Positions 37,618-52,100 are shown, counted from the stretch's first letter. The stretch: DNA of 64,000 nucleotides from Cryptomeria japonica (GCF_030272615.1 NC_081409.1:651962468-652026467), one strand, 5' to 3'. Program-made: numbers and translations. Notes: generated by a model not told the origin, from the letters alone.

Positions 37618-39299
37618 CCGATAGGCATAAATGATTATGATGCTTTGAGTCATGCAAATTTAGTAATTGTTGTATATGTTATTGTATGGATGTATTTGGT
37701 AATGATTATCTTTAGATATACTCTATGATTTTAGGGGCAGCTAGATGTCGTTCGATACATTTATTAGGACATCTTATTGTGAACAAAATCCCTCAAGTAG
37801 TGCCATCTTGGTAGACACTTGGGATTGATGATGTGACCTCCCTTACCATCTAAGCCAGTTAATGCTAGGAACTCACTCATCTAGTAGTGGTGGTATTTAT
37901 TACCTTTATCTAAAGAGATCTGTGGTATGGGAAGGATTCTCTCTATTAATTCTCTTTTGAAATGGGATTTCTTCCCTTTGTCTTCTTTCTTGCTTTTGGT
38001 GTTTGTCTTTGTTTTTAAGGGGGTCATCATTTTAAAATCTCTCTTTAGTGTTTCAAATTAGCGACTGTCTGGAAGGAATTGTTTGATTTAGTCTTCTTGA
38101 AAGGTTTTTTCTTTGATTTTCAAATTCATCGGATTCTCTGTAAGGAGTGAGGTGACTTTTAGATCCTTTTGGAAAAAGATTCCCTATCTCCCAAAGTAGT
38201 GCTAAGGTATTTCTATACTATAAAATAGATGGAGGTAGTGTTTTGGATTTGAATTTATTCTTCAGTTCTTTTTCAATTCTAAAGCTCTGTGGCTGTAGAT
38301 GTTGTATTGGTATAGGCTTGGCATCATGGACGGAGGTTTATTTATTGGCCATAATTTCTTGAAGTGATCTATTTTAGGGAAGGTCTGAAGGTTTCTTGCA
38401 GGTATTGTCACAACAAGATTAAGGGTTTAGTACTCTATGAGGGAAGTTGACATTAATAATCAAATAGGAAGTTTTGCTTCAAGTTCTTGTCAATTTTATT
38501 TATGATATGGAATTTTTCTAAACATTCTAACATCGAACTTGGCTATAAGGTGTGATAAGGTTCTTTGTAGAATTGTGGAATGGTTTGTTCCAAATCTTAC
38601 AAGATAAGAGTAAAAGAATTCAGGATAGAGCTATTTTTGGGCATAATTAATGAGGATGTCATTAACAGGGAAGGGTCAAATTTCAGCACATAGGAAATCT
38701 TGGATGATTTTTAAGTAATCATTCAAATAGATTAACTTGGATGTGAATTATCCAAGGATTCATGTATCTTGTACTTTATTATTTGTTATCTGTAGCATTA
38801 GTTTTCTGATCCATTAATGGATCTAGGCTAGACTGAAGGTTTTCTTCCCTCCATTCTTTCCTACCAATGCCCACACTGAATGGAGTTGTAATTATCATTT
38901 TTATTTACTTCATTGTTGATCTCTTGTTAGTCATGGTTGTGATACTATAGTATGGCTATGGATATCTGGTTGATATTTATTCGATGGGTTGTTCAAAATG
39001 TACCATCATAAATTTTTCCTCCTGCAATTTCATGTCACATAAGATCATAAGCTTTAAGTAAAATTGGCGATATACTCGAGCTTCCATCTATCCAAATGCT
39101 TGGCTTGACTTGTCATCACTGTTTGTCCTCTTTCCCAACATTTTTGTATGTCTAGATTGGGGACACTTGTGTGCCATGAAGATGTCCATACATTGGGCTA
39201 GCATCTTGCAAAAATGTATTCTAAAAGTGGTCATTGGAGCACTACACCTACTATTTTTGGTAGTATATTGCCTCCTACATCCACTGACCTTGGGATTAT

Positions 39300-40279
39300 T
39301 TTCTAGGTTGTTTATCTTGCCTTTTTCGCTTCATTTAAGTTCTCTAATCACTTTGACCACTATAATTAGGTTGGGAAACTTCTTCTTGGCTCTCTTGACT
39401 ATTTTCACTAGTTTTTTGGCTATGCTCGTACTCACCATTATTGGACTCTTTCATTTCTCCCATCCACCATTATTGTAGCTTCATATTTTCTAGGTTTATG
39501 TGCAAATCTTCACTCTAGTAGGTTTTTTTCTTTCCTAGTGTTGAAGGGGAGTTTCCTGCCTCTTGTTTGTTGCATCTTTTATCATCACATCTCCATTAGT
39601 ATATCAATTGTCTCTCTCTTTGGTTCTTTCTTATCTCTTTGTCTCTTCTTGTTATTGATCATTATTTTACTCATACATTTTTGTTTTACCAAATTCAATC
39701 CTTAGAGAACTCGACGGATTTCGAAGAGTTCTTGAAATGAGAATGTCTTCCCCTAAGATAGTTTTGTAATCAACAATATAAGAGATATGTTTATCTTAGA
39801 TAGTAATGGCATAGAGATGTTAAGGGATCTATCTATGGTCATGAGGTCTCTTGTACCTCTTGTTGAGGGTACACCCAAGATGATCAATGCAATAACATTA
39901 TTCCACAAATTGCAAGTCCTTCCTATTATAACTGTTGTCAACCATCTTTCTCATGTTGTTTCTCTCACTTTTTTTTTCAAAGAAGGCCAAAATAGCTTCT
40001 TTTGCCACCTTCCTCACTTTGTAAAACTTCTTTCCATCCATCTGCCAGCCAGTTATCTCCACAATCAAGGCTTCAATGATTATAAACTCCACTCCAAAGG
40101 TTGTGAGTATTCCTTTCTTCCAACCATTCATAAAATCTTCTATCATTTTCAAATCATTTCCATGAGAGCCTCTTGAGATATGACACAAGGCCCCCATCAG
40201 TAATCTTCATCTATAACTCCCTATTCTTTTCTTATTTCTCATAGTAAGTAGGATCCATTCTATTTTTGTCACCTCCCAT
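39300..40279 (-). pseudogene. Extra ORF downstream of RNase H, copy D
   Basis: ATG at 40279 gives MGGDKNRMDP, matching the start of copy B. A stretch encoded near 40050-39910 (FFEKK, then KMVD and YNRKDL) aligns without gaps to copy B with 24 identities in 54 residues by eye. In-frame stops occur soon after the start (TAA and TAG) and again past 39900, so it is a relic. Product unknown; see the copy at 7950. Confidence 0.5.
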
Positions 40280-40406
40280 AAGCAATCTACATCTATAAAA
40301 TTGGGTGTAAGCATCAAACTCGAACTAGGCAATGAAAAACTAGACACAAAAGAAATCTCTAGAAACTCTGGTTTTGAAATTCAAACTCAAATCCCATGAA
40401 AGATCA

Positions 40407-40920
40407 TTACTCATTTGATAATCTGTCAACATTAATATTATATGAATGGCCAATATATTCGGCATCTTTTCTTATCAGTTCACATAATTGTATTGGAAAA
40501 TTCTCCCTTCCCATCCACCACTTTATGTCCATATAATCCACACTAATATTTTCCAGTTGGTCCGCTGGCATGTTGCCTTGATAATCATGGGAAAACTTGA
40601 ATTCATCCAATTTCCTAATCATGACATGGCACTCCTAAATTAAGTGCTTAATAGTCTATCTTTTCCTGGTATGCTTACTTACATATCTAATAATGTTAAG
40701 TGAGTCACTCTCAAGCCACACTTTTTTGAACTCTTCTTCTATAGCCATGTTTAACCCAATGTAAGAATCTTTTTCATTGGAGAAGTGGTTTATCTAGGTT
40801 CCTAGTGGGAGTGCCATTGCCAAAACAAGCCTAACATTGTAGTCGTGAGCAACTCCCCCATAGCCAACCAGCCCAGGATTACCTTGAGCCACCATGATTT
40901 CACCACCATAGTTCCTATTT
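40407..40920 (-). pseudogene. RNase H-like (RVT_3 type) domain
   Basis: Translation shows GNPGLVGYGGVAHDYNVRL, then KKVWLESDSLNIIRYVS, and ends with NMPADQLENISVD. These are the successive motifs of the RNase H domain in plant LINE-type proteins: the N-P-G-x-x-G-x-G-G strand, the E-S-D-S motif with its Asp retained, and the final A-D-x-L. Stops interrupt it near 40795, 40655 and 40640. The first catalytic Asp (F-D-G-A) region lies at or beyond the upper edge and I cannot see it clearly. Confidence 0.6.
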
Positions 40921-41242
40921 ATATATATCTAACATTTTTTGTTGTTGTAGGTTTATCTTATCTTTTGTTGTAGGTGGCATGTAAAATGAGTTCATGAATC
41001 TAATTAAATGAAGATTTCAAATATATTGGTAAGCATCGTTTTTTGTTTGTTAAATGATTACTTAATTTCAATTTTTAATGTGTATGTTTAATTTAATTAT
41101 AATTAACTCATTAAATTATTTGCATGTAGGTCTCCTATAAACCAAAATTTGTCTCTAGGTGTGGATCTAATTTATAGATCTTATAAGAATCTGATTGTCT
41201 CTAAGTAGGGATCAAATTTAAAATGTTAATTCCTACCTTCAA

Positions 41243-41406
41243 TTGAACTTTTAATGTCTTAGATTTGATCAAACTTTTAAATTTGAGATGTGGACCAAAC
41301 TTTTATATTTGACATGTGGATTGAACTTTTATATTTGAGGTGTGGATGAAACTTTTATATATTTAAGATGTGAATCAAAATTTTATATTTTAGATGTGGA
41401 TCAATC
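41243..41406. repeat. Minisatellite, about 26-28-bp unit
   Basis: Five to six imperfect units of the type aaacttttatatttgagatg + tggatc in tandem. Confidence 0.7.
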
Positions 41407-41600
41407 ATGTGTACAATTGTACATGTTATTTATGTCACTTCATATGTGTACATTCTAGTTATAATTGATTCATTTATTTAATTTATGTGTATGATATTTA
41501 TTGCTTCATATATATACATGTATATATGTTATTTAATGCTTCATTTAAAAAAAAAGCATAATTCATATGAACACTATTCCCCTTAGGCTTGAATTCTCTT

Positions 41601-41768
41601 AAGCCAAATGTTTTAATTAAGTCCATCCCCTTATTCCAACTCCTAATTAGCTTTATCCCCTTAATCCATGTCCTAATTAGGTCCATGTCCCCTTAAACCA
41701 AGTCCTAATTAGGTTCATCCCCTTAAGTCATGTCCTAATCAGGTCCATCCCCTTAAGCCATGTGCATC
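41601..41768. repeat. Minisatellite, about 30-32-bp unit
   Basis: Five to six imperfect units containing tcctaattaggtccatcccc + ttaagccatg in tandem. It lies about 200 bp from a different minisatellite. Confidence 0.75.
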
Positions 41769-43299
41769 TTGGATACCCCCCCCGGCTCCCTTTTATTTAT
41801 CTAATATAGATGTATATTATTTATTGTTTCATGTAAATTCCTTATGTGTATATATATGTCTATTGTGTTGAATATTTATATAATAGTTTATTAAATACAC
41901 TTTTATAATTAATTTGTGTATTAATTATTTAGGTCATACATGATTAAGTTATGTAGATTAATTTTAAAATTTGTAACCAAGGTACATATATACAAGAATT
42001 ATATTAAAAGTCAATATATAACTTAACACATGCATGTGTACATTTAAGAAGACATAATTATAAAATCCATATACATACATATATAGCAAAGTGTTCTAGA
42101 AAGCATGAATGTCCATACATGTATGATGTAGAAAGAGTATAATATTTAATGTTGACCCATGAAATAAATATAATAATGTGTGCTAGCTCGTAAAGCATAT
42201 ATGTACTATCCATTATGAAACAAGTACATAACATAAAATAAACAAACAACACAAAATAAACAAGTATGACATACATAGGTCCTAAAATGTAAAATAATTC
42301 TATGATGGAATAGTTTAAAATTGCATGAAACATGTAATAAATCTATATCTAGCCTCTAAAATCTAGACTCCTCTTCAAGCCACATGAACCAGAATAAAGA
42401 GAATCACTCTAAAAGACAAAAATGAACTTGTGAGTTACAACAGGAAATATAAATTTAAAATTATTGAAAATGATTTAAAACATTTTACATGATTTAAATT
42501 TTAAATTATAAAATAAATTTAACTAACTATTACAACTAAAAAACTTGTTATACGTACATGAGTAGGCTCATCTCCTCTCTCCACGAGTTGCTCTACATCT
42601 CCAAGTGCTATGGGGGCTATGAATGTCTCTCCTATCTCATGCTATAGTTCACATCAATCTTAATGAATTTAAAATAGAAATATTAAATTTAAATTTAGTG
42701 TTCAATTATATCGATAAAAATATTAGGTCCTAGAAATTTACATGTATATCCGAAAATTAGGTTCTTTTAAAATAGTTACTTGAGTTTAAATATATATCGT
42801 GTACTTGATTATCATATCCTCTACTCACATCTACGTGCTCTACATTAGTATGTGCAGGTGTTGTGGTCTAAGTGGTTGTAATATCAAAAGAAAAAGTGGT
42901 ATTGAGGAGGTCCTACAAGGTCAAATATGAGCGCATAAATCAATGTGTACATGAGCTACATGGTTTATCTACATATACATGTACACATGCACATAATTTT
43001 ATTTAAAAATTCAAGTATGTATTTAAATAAAAAATTTCACCTGAAATGCAGCCAATGTCTATAGAAAACTAACAAGACGGTCACCATGATATGGGTCTGA
43101 AAAACCCATCCTAATAGTCGTGTACACCTATAACAAAATTCAATTTTTACGTTTAACACCTTATAATAAATTTATAATTAAAATCTACAAACACAAAAAA
43201 ATAATAGACCTATACTCAACCCATAAACAAACACATACACACCATACCAAGGACAATGGGTTATTGCCTATGTAGCATTCCGAATAGGTTGAAAAAAGA

Positions 43300-43893
43300 C
43301 AAAAGATAGGAAACATTTCTCTAATATCAAGAAAAGGCTAGGGTTTGAGTAATGGGCCCTATGCTATCTCCCACAACTTCCATTAGGATTGTGTAGGCAC
43401 ACTTAGATTTGAGAACTAGGTGGAGTCGATGCCTTGTACTTGCACAACACCAAAATTTGCAAATACATATACATATAAAAGCACTGAAACATGTGAAAGA
43501 GAATCGCAACATCACATCTCACTCACAAGTGAGTGATGTAACATCATCCCATTCACCCCCATATAGTCATAGAAGAGATATAACATATAGACATTTTCGA
43601 ACATCATATTTATTTAACACAATCATGAGGTAAAGGTTAGCACAACACACACCATCATATTCCAAAATAGTAAATCACAGCTTCTAATTAACATTAAATC
43701 ATGAATGAATTGACATAAAGCCACAACAACATGATCATGTCCTAAATATATCATCACTCACTTTAGGAAAATAACATCATAAAATATCTCAATGAAGAAG
43801 AATTCAATCATCAACAAGGAAGTCAAAAGAACACAGAAGAATATTAGCATCTAACATAACTATCATAAGAATGATTCTTGGAGGGGCATCACA
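43300..43893 (-). mobile_element. Ty3/gypsy-type LTR start (minus strand), far end undefined
   Basis: The minus strand reads TGTGATGCCCCTCC from 43893, directly after a G-rich polypurine tract. TGTGATGCCCC/TGTGACACCCC starts are typical of plant gypsy elements. The far end is an estimate. No partner LTR was found, and the 2.7 kb on the internal side hold no recognisable protein. Confidence 0.45.
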
Positions 43894-43905
43894 TCCTCCC
43901 CCCTA
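43894..43905 (-). other. Polypurine tract of a decayed gypsy-type element
   Basis: Minus strand TAGGGGGGAGGA, adjoining the LTR start. Position and wording fit the plus-strand primer of plant Ty3/gypsy elements. Confidence 0.55.
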
Positions 43906-46889
43906 GGGGTTGATTTACTCTTGGAAGGCACAAGGCTAAGATGGGAAAACAAGAATACATTAGTCATAACATTTATATTAAATAATATTAAATCTTGACC
44001 TTTCTTTAGGAAAACGCAATCCACACAATCAATCTACTAACAAACAAAATCACGATTGAATTAAACTATATTAAATTAATTATTTCCTTCCTCAGTTACT
44101 TGAAATCAATGCACTACATAAGAGTAACAACGAGATACATCATTTGTCACTACCTAGGTTAAGCATACTAATTCTCTCATTCACCTTCTAGAAACCATCA
44201 TTCCAACAAGCATTCTTGTAGGACATAATTTTTCTACTGGTGTCCCTACCCAAAAGTAGACATATCATAATGTACAAATCATCATAACTTACACTTTCCA
44301 AATGTGAGAACACTTCCTTAAGATATATATGCACCACTAAGATGATAAATATACATCTAACACAACATCCTACACATACACTCCTTCCTACATTATCAGG
44401 GTAGACACAACATGCTCTTTGATTAAATTCTCAAATTCAGCCATAACTAATGTACCATACATCATCTAAGGTCCACAATCCATACATTTTGGAAGGAGAA
44501 AGGTTCATGGTGTATAATCATATCAACACTAGCATGAAACACCAATCGTAAAGCACATTACAATCTCAATCTAATAGAGGAAGTGAATATACTTGCATTC
44601 AACAACCACCTAATACCAACTTAACTCAAATAGAATACAGGTAAGCATCCCCAAACACTTGTCAAAACAATAAGTCTAAAGACCATTAATTTCTTTCTAA
44701 TGCATATCACACAATCCACTAAATCCATTTCACACTTCTTCCTAATATATATTATGATCCATTTTTTTACAAATGAATTTCACCATAGAAAATATACTTT
44801 ATTCCCTTAAATGAATATTAATGCTATTTGAACTCACCCAACATGCTTGCATCCAATATCCATAGTTTTCTCCCTTAATACACTATCAGAGGTTCAAGAA
44901 AACATGATAGAAACAACACTTAACACATAACTAGCACTAGTTGTCATGATAGAAATAAGTAGCTAATAGTATATGTTCATCTACCTTCTCAATAATAAAT
45001 TTGAATCATGAAATTTAAGGATGAAATATATGATATCTGCTATAAGCCCCAAATCCTACATATACATACTAAAAATAAATATTTAATTCCCTTTCCTTCA
45101 TTTTTAGTTTATGACAAGGGGGTGTTATCTATTTTATAATTATGTATTTAGTGCACACTTTCTTTTCAACAATAAGAGGATCCACAATAATATTACATAC
45201 ACTTTTGTTAAACAATAAGCACTCTTAAAAATTATAAATATAAGAGTAATACACCATTCACAAGAACTTGTTCTACTACTCAACGAGAACACCATAAAGT
45301 ATCTTTCAAATTAAAATTTCTAGATTAGTCTTATAATAATCATTAGACATGTTTCAATGGAAAAGAACTAACAAAGGCTTTCTGTCCATCCTACCTTAAT
45401 CAAATCATTGAACCTCGTGAGCTCTAGCCATATCCCTAAGGAAGAAAACTATTATAGACCCATGTCAATTCATGGAGTCTTGTCATATGCCACAAAATGA
45501 TCAAAGATAACATACTATACAAATTTTTACATGACCACTACCAAGAATTCAAATAAACCTATATATTCCACACACTTAACATCCCATATTAGATTTTTTT
45601 CTCACCAACTTAGAGATGAACCTTGGTAACCTATCAAAACCCCAATTTTAGAACACATAAAAAAGAAGGGTAGGAGTAGGGAAGACTTATCTCTCCAATT
45701 ATATGTACTAAAGTGGCCTTCATCACTCATGCCATGATTGCTCCTGTAAAATATCTCCTCCTTTCTCAAAATCCTACAAGAGTTCTCCAAAAATGGAGTA
45801 GGTAACACCCCACTTCCTGTTGAAAAACACAATGTAAGGGATATTAAATTGGAAGACTTGGATGGAGAGATGACATTTGTCACCTTCCCATCCTCTCCTC
45901 CTTGAGGTATTTTCCATCTTTAAGAGGGGATAACAACTAGGACACCCCATTTCCCAAGTCTTCCCTCGTAAATGAGTTATGGGGGTATCGTGTTGGTACC
46001 CTCAATTTATCTATCCTCCAAATGTGTCACTCATCTTAATAAGGACTTTTGGAGATTTAATACAAGTCTTAGGGATTTAATTTAATATCCAATAGGTCCT
46101 CAACTCAAGGGTATAGACCCTAGGGGTCAATTATTGTAATTTACATGAAAATTGACTCAAAAACTCATAATGACAAACCTAATAAATTTATCTATATTAA
46201 AAAATAAAAAATTATTTCCTTCTATCTATAAAAAATAGTTAAAACTATGACTTATAATAGAGGAAATTAATTTGGAATAGGTTTTTCTCTTTTCTCTCAT
46301 ATTCCTCCTTACTTTCTTGTTCATAGCTAGCACGTTCACAAGCATAGTTAGATCACAATAATAAATTATATTATTTTCTATCAATTTTTTCATCAATTTT
46401 ACTAGGTAATATAAATTATATTATCATACAATCATCTCATTTATAATACTCCAATCTATCTAACCATCTAAGTAAGAAAAACATTTAATAACTTAGGCTT
46501 GTATTAGCGATATACAAGGTAGGGTTTTACAATACGTATATGTATATATATGCATGTATAGATACATATATGTATACATATATATGGAGTAAATAGTGCT
46601 TTACCTATTTACATTTTCTTAAGTTTAATTTAGGGTAGCCAAAATTTAATATTTCTAGGTGGTTAGGTAAAGTCTAATACTATTTTATTACCTACATGTA
46701 ATATTTTGTGTTAGGTGGTTCTACCGACCCTTGAACCTCATTGGTCCTCCCACTTTTATCTTTTCTTTATAAAAAAGGCTTATGTACATTATTTGTCATC
46801 TCAATACATTTTCTTCTTTGGTTGAATAGCATCATGTAGGTTGTTTCTCTCATTTTTCAAAGTAGTTTCTTTATTCTTAGGATTGATCC
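43906..46889. other. AT-rich stretch, no recognisable genes
   Basis: Probably the decayed interior of the minus-strand gypsy-type element at its start. At 46590-46890 a block with gtgttaggtggttctacc and a TTTATAAAA box looks LTR-like, but I found no partner copy. Confidence 0.3.
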
Positions 46890-49150
46890 TCATCCCATAT
46901 TAATTTGCATCTAAACTCCATTTTCCCAAAATTTAAATCTAAAAAAGAGTTGGCTAAAGAAATAGAAAAGCTACCTATGGGGTTTGGGCTCCAAATAATT
47001 TCATCATTTTTGTGAATATCAAAGAAAAAAAATCTCCAAGAGCATAAATAAATTTCTATCTACTTTCTTCTCATAAAAAGAAATGTAGCACAAAGAGCTT
47101 CCATTTTAGTTGTCTTTCACTCGAGTCAACATAATAAAAAACCTTAAATACAAAGTGTCAAGAGAGAGGGTCCATGCATTATCTAAACAAATGACAAGAG
47201 CTAAGAGAAGCACTTGTGATCCAAGTAACCTCCCAAAAATTAATCCTCAACTGATTTTATCTAGATGCCATCAAATACCTTATCTCAAATATTTCCTTGC
47301 ATTTCATGATATTTTTCCAAATCACTAATCCTTTTGGTAGGGAGGAGAAGAAGATGTCCTCACCCCTAAAAAATTTAGAATTGGTAATTCTTGTCTAATC
47401 ATTATTTTTGGAGATTGGATTCCATCCTATCTTGGCAAGAAGAGATTTATTGAAAGGTTGAAAATTTTTAAGCCTAATACCCCCAAGATATTTGGGTTTA
47501 CAAACAATCTCCCATTTAACAAGACTTGGTTTTTCTCTTCCTCAATCCTTATCAAAAATAATTCCTTCTAGATCTATTCAGCTTTATCATCTATAAATAC
47601 CACAATTTTGAAGAGGAATAAATAGAAAATAGGAATATTTTGGATGGAATCCTTCAACAATTGGAGCTTTCCAAATTGGATTAGGAGCTTACCTTTCCAA
47701 ATTGAATGTTTTTTGTGGATTATTTTTATAATTCTAAGACAATAGTTATGAGCTAGTTTCATTTTAACCAAAGGTGATCCAAAATGGATTTTAGGGAAAG
47801 TCTCTTTTTAACATTCTAGAATGTTAAATTTTTTATCTTTAATACTTTATTCATTATTAAAGAAATATAAAAAGACTTGTGTTATAATTAATATGTTTCC
47901 TAATATTTGGGTATACATGTTGAGCTTCATGGATAGAAGATAATTGAAAGAGGATAGTGTTTCAAATAAAATATTTGTGTGATGAAGGGGGGAGTGAGGA
48001 AGTTGGCATCATCCCTTTAAGCTTATTCTAGGAGATTAGTCCAACAATGTTCCTTCCAATGACCTCAACAACAAGGATGAATAGATAGGGGAAAGGAGAT
48101 CACCTTAATAGAGGTCTATTTCATTATGAAAGAAACCTGTAGCAATTTTATTGATCAAAATAGAGAACATTGGAGTAGAAAGACATTAATTGATGAGTTA
48201 GATATCTTTATTGTGAAAACCAAACATTTGGAGCATAATGAAATGGAAACTACAACAATTTTTTTTGTTGTTCTCCATTTTATGGAGAGTCTTTTTACTA
48301 ATTAAGAGAACATTTAATTTTTTTCTTCCTAAAGACAGAGCCTTTTTTATTGATAAAAATAAGGTAGGAGTGAAGAGTTTTAAGGTGATTGACTATCTAA
48401 TTAATGAAGACTTAACAAAATTTATTGCATAAGCTAATTGTCCCGAAGACAAGAAATTTGTCTGCCTCCTCTTTCTTAGGAATCAAAGAAATGAATGTGT
48501 TGTTAATCTATTTTAGGATTTTTCTAGAATAGAAGAAGTCCTTTGTTGTAGCTAGAATATCTCCTTTAACAATATCCCAATATTCATGAAAGAAATCCAA
48601 GGGGAATACATTAGGACCAAGCTCTTTATAGGCTCCAAAGGAGAAGACAAGTTATCTAACTTCCTCATTTGAGGCATCTTTTGTTAGGTTGTAGCTATAA
48701 AGTCTCTTAGGATATTGGGGATCACATCAAAAAATTAATCTTCTTGACTTACATCTACATCCAAATCCTTGTAGTTTTCTTGGAGGAAGGATAAATGACT
48801 TGCACAACTTGTTCATCCTCCCATATATTCCCAATTATATCTTCTTATTTTTTATAGTATTCCTCTTCATGTTCTTTATAGTGGATTGATGAAGAAATAG
48901 GTACTCCAATCTACCTCCTATAAGCATTGGACTCTAGATTTCTATTTTCATTTTACTTCTTCTTCTTTAAGAAAGTATTGCCAATCTACTAGATTAGTTG
49001 TTTTTATTTAAGAAATATTTCAAGCTCAGTGTTCCCCACAACCATAGCTTCATGAATCACTTTTAAATCAACTAAAATTTACTACCTTTTAAAAAAAATA
49101 TTACCAAAGTTGTATTGGTTCCAACCTTTAACTTTTACTTTTATTTTCAT
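46890..49150 (-). pseudogene. Degenerate L1-type LINE ORF2 fragment
   Basis: Minus-strand translation near 48640-48450 reads VFPLDFFHEYWDIVKGDI, then a stop, then INNTFISLIPKKEEADKF and SLCNK. This matches the RT N-terminal region of the LINE at 19738 (INNTFLVLILEKEKLDFF). Near 48080 GDLLSP corresponds to the RT motif R-Q-G-D-P. Near 47500 WEIVCKPKYLGGIRLKNF corresponds to AWDKICMPKSVGGIEIKN of that LINE. Many stops and shifts show it is old. Its 3' end on this strand is about 46890 and is not sharply defined. Confidence 0.65.
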
Positions 49151-49169
49151 TAGCTTGTAAGCAACTCTA

Positions 49170-52100
49170 AACATGGGGGTTCCATCAAAAGGACCATAAC
49201 ACCTATTCAATGATGATGAATAATAAAAACTACTTTATATGATTGATTAAAATGCATTTTTAAATTACTTTTTTAATTAAATTTACGTCCTTTGACACTA
49301 TATTGATGGTACAATTCATTGGTCTAAATATTCTACTAGAATAATTTTAATTCCATTATGAATGTATGTAAAAAATATTAAATTTTAGATATAGTAAGAA
49401 AATAATTTATTTTGGTGAGAGATTTATTAGTTATTTTAGGTTCCAAATTTCATTCAAATTTATCTTTAAATTTTTAAAAGGTATTAGTTTATTTTTTTCC
49501 CTTTTGCTAAGTGATCATCCAATACACAATTATATAATAAGTATAGAAATTTTTTTAAAAATGAGATTTGTTGTGTATCATCATGATAGCTCCCTTCTTT
49601 CAATTCTATATATCTATTTTTGAGTTATGTTGTTTTATTTGATAGTCCTTCATTTCACACATAGACTCATAGTTACACCAAATTCATTTTTTCATCTCCC
49701 AAAGGACCTATCTTGTTTCATAATTTTATCCCTTTATTATCCCAATTAACTATTGTGGGTCGAAAATAGATATCAAGAATTTGCAATTTAATTTTTAAAA
49801 AATTCTTATTCTATTCCATTCCAATAGGTCTTTAAGAACACATTTAAGTATAAAATATTTTAGATTTAATACTTCATTTAAAATTGTGATTAGGGTTCAA
49901 TGTTGTGCACATGTTTAGATAAGTGTGCAAAATTGTATGTCAGTGACAATAAATAAAATTAATTCTCTAATCTTGAGGCAACTATATGTGAGATTCTAAT
50001 TTCATAATGTACTAATAAATCATTTAGAAACACCTTGCATGGTCAACACTTTCATTTACCTTAAAGACAAGTTGAATCATTTAATTATTTAAACATGCAT
50101 TTATTTCAATTGCACTATCCATCCCAGTTTTTATGGTAGATTAGATTATTTGTTCATGATGATTTAATAAATTTCCTTAAGATATATTATTTTCCTTATA
50201 AGATAAAAAAAAATATAAACTGATTTTTTTGTCATAATTTAAAAAATAAAAATACATTATTCAATATCAAATCTAATAATATTATATAATCTACAAATTA
50301 TATATAAATAAGATAAACTTTCTTGTAAGTAATTTAAATTGATACATTGAAAAATATATTTTAAAATACTAAATTTATTTATTAATTAAAATTATGTTAT
50401 TTATTTGAATAAATTTATTCCTGTAATTAAGTGGCCTTTAATCTATTTATGAAGTTGAATATATGCCCTCTAAAAAAACAAAATCCTTCTTACAAATAAA
50501 AGATAGCCACCACAACAATCCAAAATAAATTAATCAATTATTATCAAAAAATTTAAATAGATTGCGTTTTGGTTTACATACAGGCTATAAAATCTGAGAA
50601 GTCTTCCACCAGTCACATAATATTAATTTTTACGATTAATGCCATTCATAAAAATGTCTTCAATAATAATTAAATATTGAATGGATAACTCCATTAGTCA
50701 CTCTCGCTAAAAAAAACTAATAAAAATTATGATTTTTTGTTCATAAGGGTTGTGAAACAAACAATGTAATCTTAACATACACAAGAAAATAGCCGGCAAT
50801 GACTAGAAAGAGACTAGCTGTTAATGAGCCTCCTCTTAATAAGAATTATTAAAGAATACCGTCCATTTTTGTGCTGTCCATACTATTTGTTTCATTCTAA
50901 TTATTCCAGAATAATATTTAAACTTTATTAATTACATAAATAAATAAATAATTTAATCATTATATACAATTAAATGTGTATTTGTAGGATAAATTATATA
51001 TTTTATGAAAATATCTTATACCTTCAAAATGATTTCTATTGTATGGGTTTGATCAAGTTCATGATGGCTAATTAGAATCTTCAATACGGCTCTAATATCT
51101 TCTAGTGAATAAGAACTAGTGATAATGGCAAAAAAAACATCATTAAATTGGAAGGATATTGTTCTTGGTTGATTCCTTTGACAAAACTATTACAATAATG
51201 GATATATATTAAAGAAAACCCTTAAAAATATTCAAGTGTTTTAGATGATTTTAATGCAAATTATCCTCCTTTTTAGTATTTCGAATAAAAAGTGTTTCTA
51301 TAGTGATTTGAAATTATACTCTTGATTTCTCCATTATATGAATTCAATAAAATTATATTCTTGATTTTGCCATTATATTAATTAAATTGAAATTAAATGC
51401 CTTTAACTAGAATGAGATCAATAAATTTCTCAAACATGTACCAGGTTAGTTCATTAGACATTTGAAATTAAAGGATGAATCTTTCATGGCATAGGGTTGA
51501 AGTCATGTACATGGGATTCAATAATGACTTGGAAGTGAAAATCATGACATAAGGAATGATTTAATATATATATCAATGTATTGGTAAGAATAATAAGTGA
51601 TTATTAGTTGGAAAATAAGAGAAAGCATAAATAATTAGTGGATATAATCATATCTCTAGAAATATGTATATATGAGTATGTTTAAAGGATAAGGAAATAG
51701 ACCTAACATTTAACAAGTATGTCATTTGTTGATATGTAATTTGTTTGAGACATTTCATCAAAATAAACCCAAAACTAAAAGAATTGAAAAATTTAATCAT
51801 ATAAACATATTTTTTAAGGTACACGAACACTCAAAAAATTTCATAAAATATAAATACATAGGCATAGATCATTATATATCAAGTAATATATGCATATGAT
51901 TTTCTTCACATGCTAGTCATGAATGACATGTGCACTTTATAAGAACTTGGAAAATGGAGAAAATACATGCAATTAATAGCTTATAGCGCTCAAGTAAAAT
52001 ATTCACAATTACATGTTGTTTTAACTCTTACTAAAAATTAGAAAGAAAAGTGGAGAGTAGGGTATGAAAATTTTATTTATTTGAAAAGTGGTCCATTAAA

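Larger units (their letters stand above)
37275..38990. other. Stretch without recognisable genes; may hold the LINE tail
   Basis: T-rich on the plus strand, with no coding similarity seen. It resumes the target site into which the Athila-like element inserted. It contains a dinucleotide repeat cluster at 37535-37617. Confidence 0.35.
39300..40920 (-). mobile_element. Copy D of the RNase H + extra-ORF retroelement
   Basis: On the minus strand an RNase H domain (40920-40407) precedes an ORF starting at 40279. This is the order and spacing seen in copy B. The downstream end is not defined; a hydrophilic, Lys/Glu-rich translation continues toward about 39300. Confidence 0.5.
40921..43299. other. 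AT-rich stretch with two minisatellites, no genes seen
   Basis: No ORF with a recognisable product. It contains tandem repeats at 41243-41406 and 41601-41768 and a C-run at about 41777-41784. Confidence 0.4.

Noticed and set aside
37444-37728. ORFs rich in His/Thr or Tyr/Ile across the dinucleotide repeats
   Set aside because: They are translations of the AC and AT microsatellites.
41601-41768. A CRISPR-like array
   Set aside because: Units are tandem without unique spacers, and the genome is eukaryotic. It is a minisatellite.
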